A stretch of 64,000 nucleotides of DNA from Clostridia bacterium (GTDB lineage: Bacteria; Bacillota; Clostridia; Christensenellales; Borkfalkiaceae), in assembly GCA_900770945.1 (NCBI GenBank), contig CAAGME010000040.1, forward strand, positions 23,122-87,121, written 5' to 3'. Of the stretch, positions 60,392-64,000 are shown in pieces (the stretch's first letter is position 1; every line of letters begins with the position of its first letter). The notes under the pieces are model-generated. The model was not told where the DNA came from and did no database searches. It saw only the letters and a list, made by a program, of their open reading frames with translations. The translations under genes were made by a program, and so were the position numbers.

Positions 60392-63300
60392 ATGAATTTG
60401 CAGTTAATTAAAAAGATACTCGCAACGGCGGGTGCGGCAATACTTGCCGTCGTCATAATCGTGGGCGATTGCATTTGTTATGCGCACGAGAACGAAATAA
60501 CTTCACACCTTTGCCCGGACAAAATCGTGTACGATACGACAAGTTCAACGGAAGCCCTTGCCGAAAGCGACAAGGTTGTTCAACGCGTTGGAGAAGAAGG
60601 CATAGCTCTTTTAAAAAACAACGGGACGCTCCCCTTGGACTTTTCCGAGCTTGATGAAGAAGAAAAGTATAACGTGAACTTGTTCGGCGTGGGCGGCACC
60701 GATTCCGACGTAAACGGTTTTTACGTTTTCGGCGGCGGCTCCGGCTCCGTTACGCTCGAAAAAGAAAACGCGGTTTTCCTAAAAGGCGCACTTGAAAACG
60801 CAGGCTTTGCAATAAACACAAACCTCTACAACTTCTTTAAGGAAAAGCAGGCTAACCCCGCCGTCGATTGGTGGGGTAAAGACTCTTCGCTTACGTACAG
60901 AAACTACGCAAAGGCGTATTCCGACACGGCAATCGTTGCTATTTCGCGCTTTACGGGCGAAAACCACGGCGATGACGCTAACATTGCCGACGTCGGCTCG
61001 CAATCCTTCAACAAGCCCTGGAACGTCACTTACACCGATTCGGACGCCGACAAAAGAAACTTCTGTCAGCTTTCCTTAAAGGAAGAAGCGATGATAAGAT
61101 ACTGTGCGGAAAACTTTGAAAACGTAATCGTTGTCGTGAACAGCGGCAACGTGATGGAACTCGGGCTTTTAGAAGAGCTTGACGGCGTGGACGCGGTTAT
61201 GTACGTTCCCTACACCGGGCAGTCGGGCGCAAACGCTATCGGCAAAATTTTGAAAGGCGAAGCAAACCCGAGCGGCAAAACAACCGATACTTTTGCTTAT
61301 TCCACCACGGAATACGCCCCGTACAGTTCCGACGCGGTCGTCGCTTCTTACGGCTCGTCGAGTCAAATCGCTTACACCGAAGACATCTACATCGGTTATA
61401 AGTGGTACGAAACGGCGGACAAGGAAGGATACTTCACCGCGAAAGGCACTTCTTACGATAAAGTCGTTCAGTATCCGTTCGGTTACGGGCTTACATATAC
61501 GAGCTTTGAATGGGCTTTAAAGGGCGTAACGGTAAAAACAAACGGACAGGAAACGTCCTCAACGCTTGCAAACGGCGCGGAAATAAAAGACAAAAACACC
61601 ACGGTTGAAGTTTTGGTCGAAGTCAAAAACACGGGCAAAGTTGCGGGTAAAGAGGTTGTTCAGCTTTACGCTACCGCGCCTTACACGAAAGGCGGAATCG
61701 AAAAGCCGTACGTAGCCTTAACCGACTTTGCAAAAACCAAAACGCTCTACCCCGCTTCGGAAGCGGACGGCAAAGAAAAATTAAACAGCGAAATAGTAAA
61801 GCTTGAATTTAATCTTTACGATATAGCGTCATATGACTGTTACGACAAAAACGGAAACGGCTTTAAAGGCTACGAATTAGAGAGCGGCGAATACACGCTT
61901 TCGCTCAGAAACAACGCGCATGAAGTAAACGCTTGCGAAAACGCGAATTTCAACTTCAAGATAGGCGCAGGCGGTTTCAGATACGAAACCGACCCGAAAA
62001 CGGGCTACAAAGTAGAAAACCGCTTTACGGGCGAAACGGCGGAAGCCGGCGTGCCTACGGACGGCAGCAACGACACGGATGAAAAGATAACGTACCTTTC
62101 CCGCGCCGATTTTGCAGGCACTTTCCCGTCAAAGGCGTTTACGCCGAGAACGAAAGGCTATGACGTAACCAAAAATGCGGGTATAGGCGCGTATTTAGAC
62201 GATTCCCTCGTTTATAAAGACCTCGAAATGCCTACCTTCAACGCCGAACGCAAACTCTTCCTTTATACCCTTGAGGACGGCTCCGCACCTACCGTAACCG
62301 ACCTTAAAGGATACGGACAAAAGACAGTCGCCAACGAAAAACTCATTCTCGAACTCGGCAAAGATTACGATTCGCCCAAGTGGAGCGAACTTTTGAGCCA
62401 GCTCACCGTACTCGACGTTAAGGACATAGTCACCCGTTGTTCTTGCGGTACGTTTGCAGCCGAAAGTATAGGTAAGCCTTCTGACAGGGTGTTTGACGGA
62501 CCTGCGGGGCTTAACAACTCCACACTTTCGTTCGATCAGTTAGCCGACGTTTCGGCTTTCCCGTGCGAAGCCCTGATGGGTATGACCTGGAACAAAGACC
62601 TTTTAAGAGAGGTTGGAGCGGCTATGGCTTCCGAAGTTTCCAAAACAGGAACGATCGGTATGTACGCGCCCGCGCTCGATACTCATCGCCACCCGTATAA
62701 CGGCAGAAACTTCGAGCAGTTCGGCGAGGACGGCACGCTTTGCGGCAAACTCGGCGCAAGGGAAGTTTACGGCATGATAACCCACGGCATTCAGCCGTCC
62801 GTAAAGCACTACGTTATCTCCACACCCGGCATGAATCCGCGCCATTATAACTCTTGGATAACCGAACAGAATTTGAGAGAAAACTATCTCAAAGCATTTG
62901 AATGGACTGTTAAAGAGGGCAACACGAATTTTGTAATGACCTCTTTCAACAATATCGGCGGCGTAATGTGCGCTACGTCTTACGCATTGAATACCGAAAT
63001 TTTGCGCAACGAATGGGGCTTTAAAGGCTCTGTTATAACCGACTATGACGTAAGAACTTCGGACGGGAAAACGACCGCTAACCTTATCCGCGCCGGCAAC
63101 GACTTAAGGTTCCAAGGATCTGTCGCGAACAGAAGCGAACTTGACGAAACAAACGCCGTAGATATGGCGCTTGCCGTTCGCTCCGTTAAAAACAGTTTGT
63201 ATTCGTTCTGCAACACTTATTACAGAACAAAGACTTACAACCCGGACTTCACAACGACTTCGTTTACGGTTATCCCGACGTTCAATTGGTGGATTCCTTC

Positions 63301-63832
63301 GCTCGTTATGATCAACGTTATAATCGATTGCGGCTTTTTGTTCCTCGTGTTCTGGCTCTGGATTAAGCCGTTCATTATAAAAAAACAAGTTGTAGTGGGC
63401 GACAAATGCGTGTGCGAACAGACAGCCGTACGCATAACGGAGATAAAAAAGAACGACGAAGAAGAGATTAAAAAGACTGAAAAAGCGGCAAACATAACGG
63501 CGGCTACGGTCGCAGCTGCGGAATCGACCGACGAAAAGCAACCTATAAAAACCGAAGCCGTAAAGGAAAACGCCGCGGCAACGGGGAGCAAGGCGAAAGT
63601 TTACTTCAACGCAATCAAGTATTACGCGCTTGCTAAAGAAGGCAATACTACTTCCGACGCGGAAGGAAATACCGTTACGATAAAATCGGGCGACAAGGTA
63701 ATAGTTTCGCTTACCATTGACGGCGATAATGTCAAAGCGGAATACCCCGTAGGCGACAAAGACAAAGTCGAAATAATTGTTTCCGACTCGTCCTCGCTCG
63801 GCAAAGCTCTTCTCTTCATCGAAAGGGCGTAA
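60392..63832 (+). CDS. Membrane-anchored GH3 glycoside hydrolase with reversed domain order
   Basis: 1146 residues. An N-terminal helix (about 8-30) precedes the GH3 C-terminal-type domain (GEEGIALLKNNGTLPL...), then a fibronectin-III-like domain (about 360-530), and only then the TIM barrel (about 640-960) with KHYV and the nucleophile Asp884 in VITDYD. This order is the reverse of most GH3 enzymes but is known in rumen beta-glucosidases. A second helix (about 968-1000) leaves a charged tail of about 145 residues, probably inside the cell. Likely substrate is a beta-glucoside or similar oligosaccharide. Confidence 0.88.
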   Translation: MNLQLIKKILATAGAAILAVVIIVGDCICYAHENEITSHLCPDKIVYDTTSSTEALAESDKVVQRVGEEGIALLKNNGTLPLDFSELDEEEKYNVNLFGVGGTDSDVNGFYVFGGGSGSVTLEKENAVFLKGALENAGFAINTNLYNFFKEKQANPAVDWWGKDSSLTYRNYAKAYSDTAIVAISRFTGENHGDDANIADVGSQSFNKPWNVTYTDSDADKRNFCQLSLKEEAMIRYCAENFENVIVVVNSGNVMELGLLEELDGVDAVMYVPYTGQSGANAIGKILKGEANPSGKTTDTFAYSTTEYAPYSSDAVVASYGSSSQIAYTEDIYIGYKWYETADKEGYFTAKGTSYDKVVQYPFGYGLTYTSFEWALKGVTVKTNGQETSSTLANGAEIKDKNTTVEVLVEVKNTGKVAGKEVVQLYATAPYTKGGIEKPYVALTDFAKTKTLYPASEADGKEKLNSEIVKLEFNLYDIASYDCYDKNGNGFKGYELESGEYTLSLRNNAHEVNACENANFNFKIGAGGFRYETDPKTGYKVENRFTGETAEAGVPTDGSNDTDEKITYLSRADFAGTFPSKAFTPRTKGYDVTKNAGIGAYLDDSLVYKDLEMPTFNAERKLFLYTLEDGSAPTVTDLKGYGQKTVANEKLILELGKDYDSPKWSELLSQLTVLDVKDIVTRCSCGTFAAESIGKPSDRVFDGPAGLNNSTLSFDQLADVSAFPCEALMGMTWNKDLLREVGAAMASEVSKTGTIGMYAPALDTHRHPYNGRNFEQFGEDGTLCGKLGAREVYGMITHGIQPSVKHYVISTPGMNPRHYNSWITEQNLRENYLKAFEWTVKEGNTNFVMTSFNNIGGVMCATSYALNTEILRNEWGFKGSVITDYDVRTSDGKTTANLIRAGNDLRFQGSVANRSELDETNAVDMALAVRSVKNSLYSFCNTYYRTKTYNPDFTTTSFTVIPTFNWWIPSLVMINVIIDCGFLFLVFWLWIKPFIIKKQVVVGDKCVCEQTAVRITEIKKNDEEEIKKTEKAANITAATVAAAESTDEKQPIKTEAVKENAAATGSKAKVYFNAIKYYALAKEGNTTSDAEGNTVTIKSGDKVIVSLTIDGDNVKAEYPVGDKDKVEIIVSDSSSLGKALLFIERA

Positions 63833-64000
63833 AACTTAAGTTTTGATAGGGATTGCATTCTTCATCACTAATTATTTTTGCGGCAATAAATCGGTTTTTG
63901 CGAAGCCATAAAGGAACTGAGCTCGTTGTTGTTTGTGTGGCGCAAAATCGGTTACTTAGGCGTTAAACAACCTTCAACGTATGGCATACTGTTTCGGTTG
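63833..64000 (+). other. Non-coding right edge
   Basis: 168 bases after the GH3 stop; I see no gene, hairpin with T-run or recognisable RNA. Confidence 0.5.

Noticed and set aside
63833..64000. tRNA or attachment site at the right edge
   Set aside because: No cloverleaf or TTCRANNC-type T-loop was found.

Overview
The window reads as a chromosomal stretch of a low-to-moderate GC, spore-lineage member of the Clostridia, probably an uncultured gut anaerobe. The grounds are the sporulation pair yqfC-yqfD ahead of phoH, pgpH, ybeY, era, yqzL and recO; a small YqzL protein between era and recO; a ribosomal L27 with an N-terminal extension; Firmicutes-type sigma-A promoters; lipoproteins with Gram-positive signal peptides; and feoAB. 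I cannot name the genus from sequence alone.

Layout. 1-2166: the edge of a surface polysaccharide locus (truncated FrhB-family protein, a 3' remnant of a sugar-nucleotide epimerase, ugd). 2156-8846, minus strand: feoAB, an OmpR-type two-component system and leuS. 9057-16679: PAP2 phosphatase, then the conserved yqfC-to-recO operon and a HAD phosphatase. 16729-25140: a membrane-anchored XRE regulator, SGNH hydrolase, pepF, tsaE-tsaB-rimI, an alpha/beta hydrolase, a membrane-tethered MurF-like ligase and ddl. 25201-25548: RNase P RNA, followed by a large lipoprotein. 27945-34588: an accessory island with a restriction-modification locus (divergent controller gene, two methylase genes, GIY-YIG/helicase endonuclease) and a Fic gene flanked by its own operator-like boxes. 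34702-40349: a hypothetical gene, rplU-rpmA behind a structured leader, ogg and a heterodimeric ABC exporter. 41077-47633: an opp oligopeptide transporter operon. 48643-55924: a fatty-acid synthesis operon. 56296-63832: a LytTR/GHKL two-component system, a carbohydrate-binding lipoprotein and a membrane-anchored GH3 glucosidase.

The most striking points are these. (i) OppA (45861-47633) appears to be circularly permuted: after the lipoprotein signal the part that normally ends OppA comes first, and the part that normally begins it follows. (ii) The restriction-modification locus has a perfect-consensus promoter overlapped by two palindromic operators, and both divergent genes look leaderless. 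(iii) The fatty-acid operon carries one 794-residue protein with two ketosynthase domains, the second lacking the catalytic Cys and His, much like a ketosynthase/chain-length-factor pair fused into one chain. (iv) A dispersed 24-bp motif occurs seven times in both orientations. (v) Two boxes exactly 21 bp apart precede the lipoprotein-GH3 pair and look like a LytTR operator for the adjacent two-component system.

All functional statements rest on reading the translated sequence and recalled family motifs; no database search was run.
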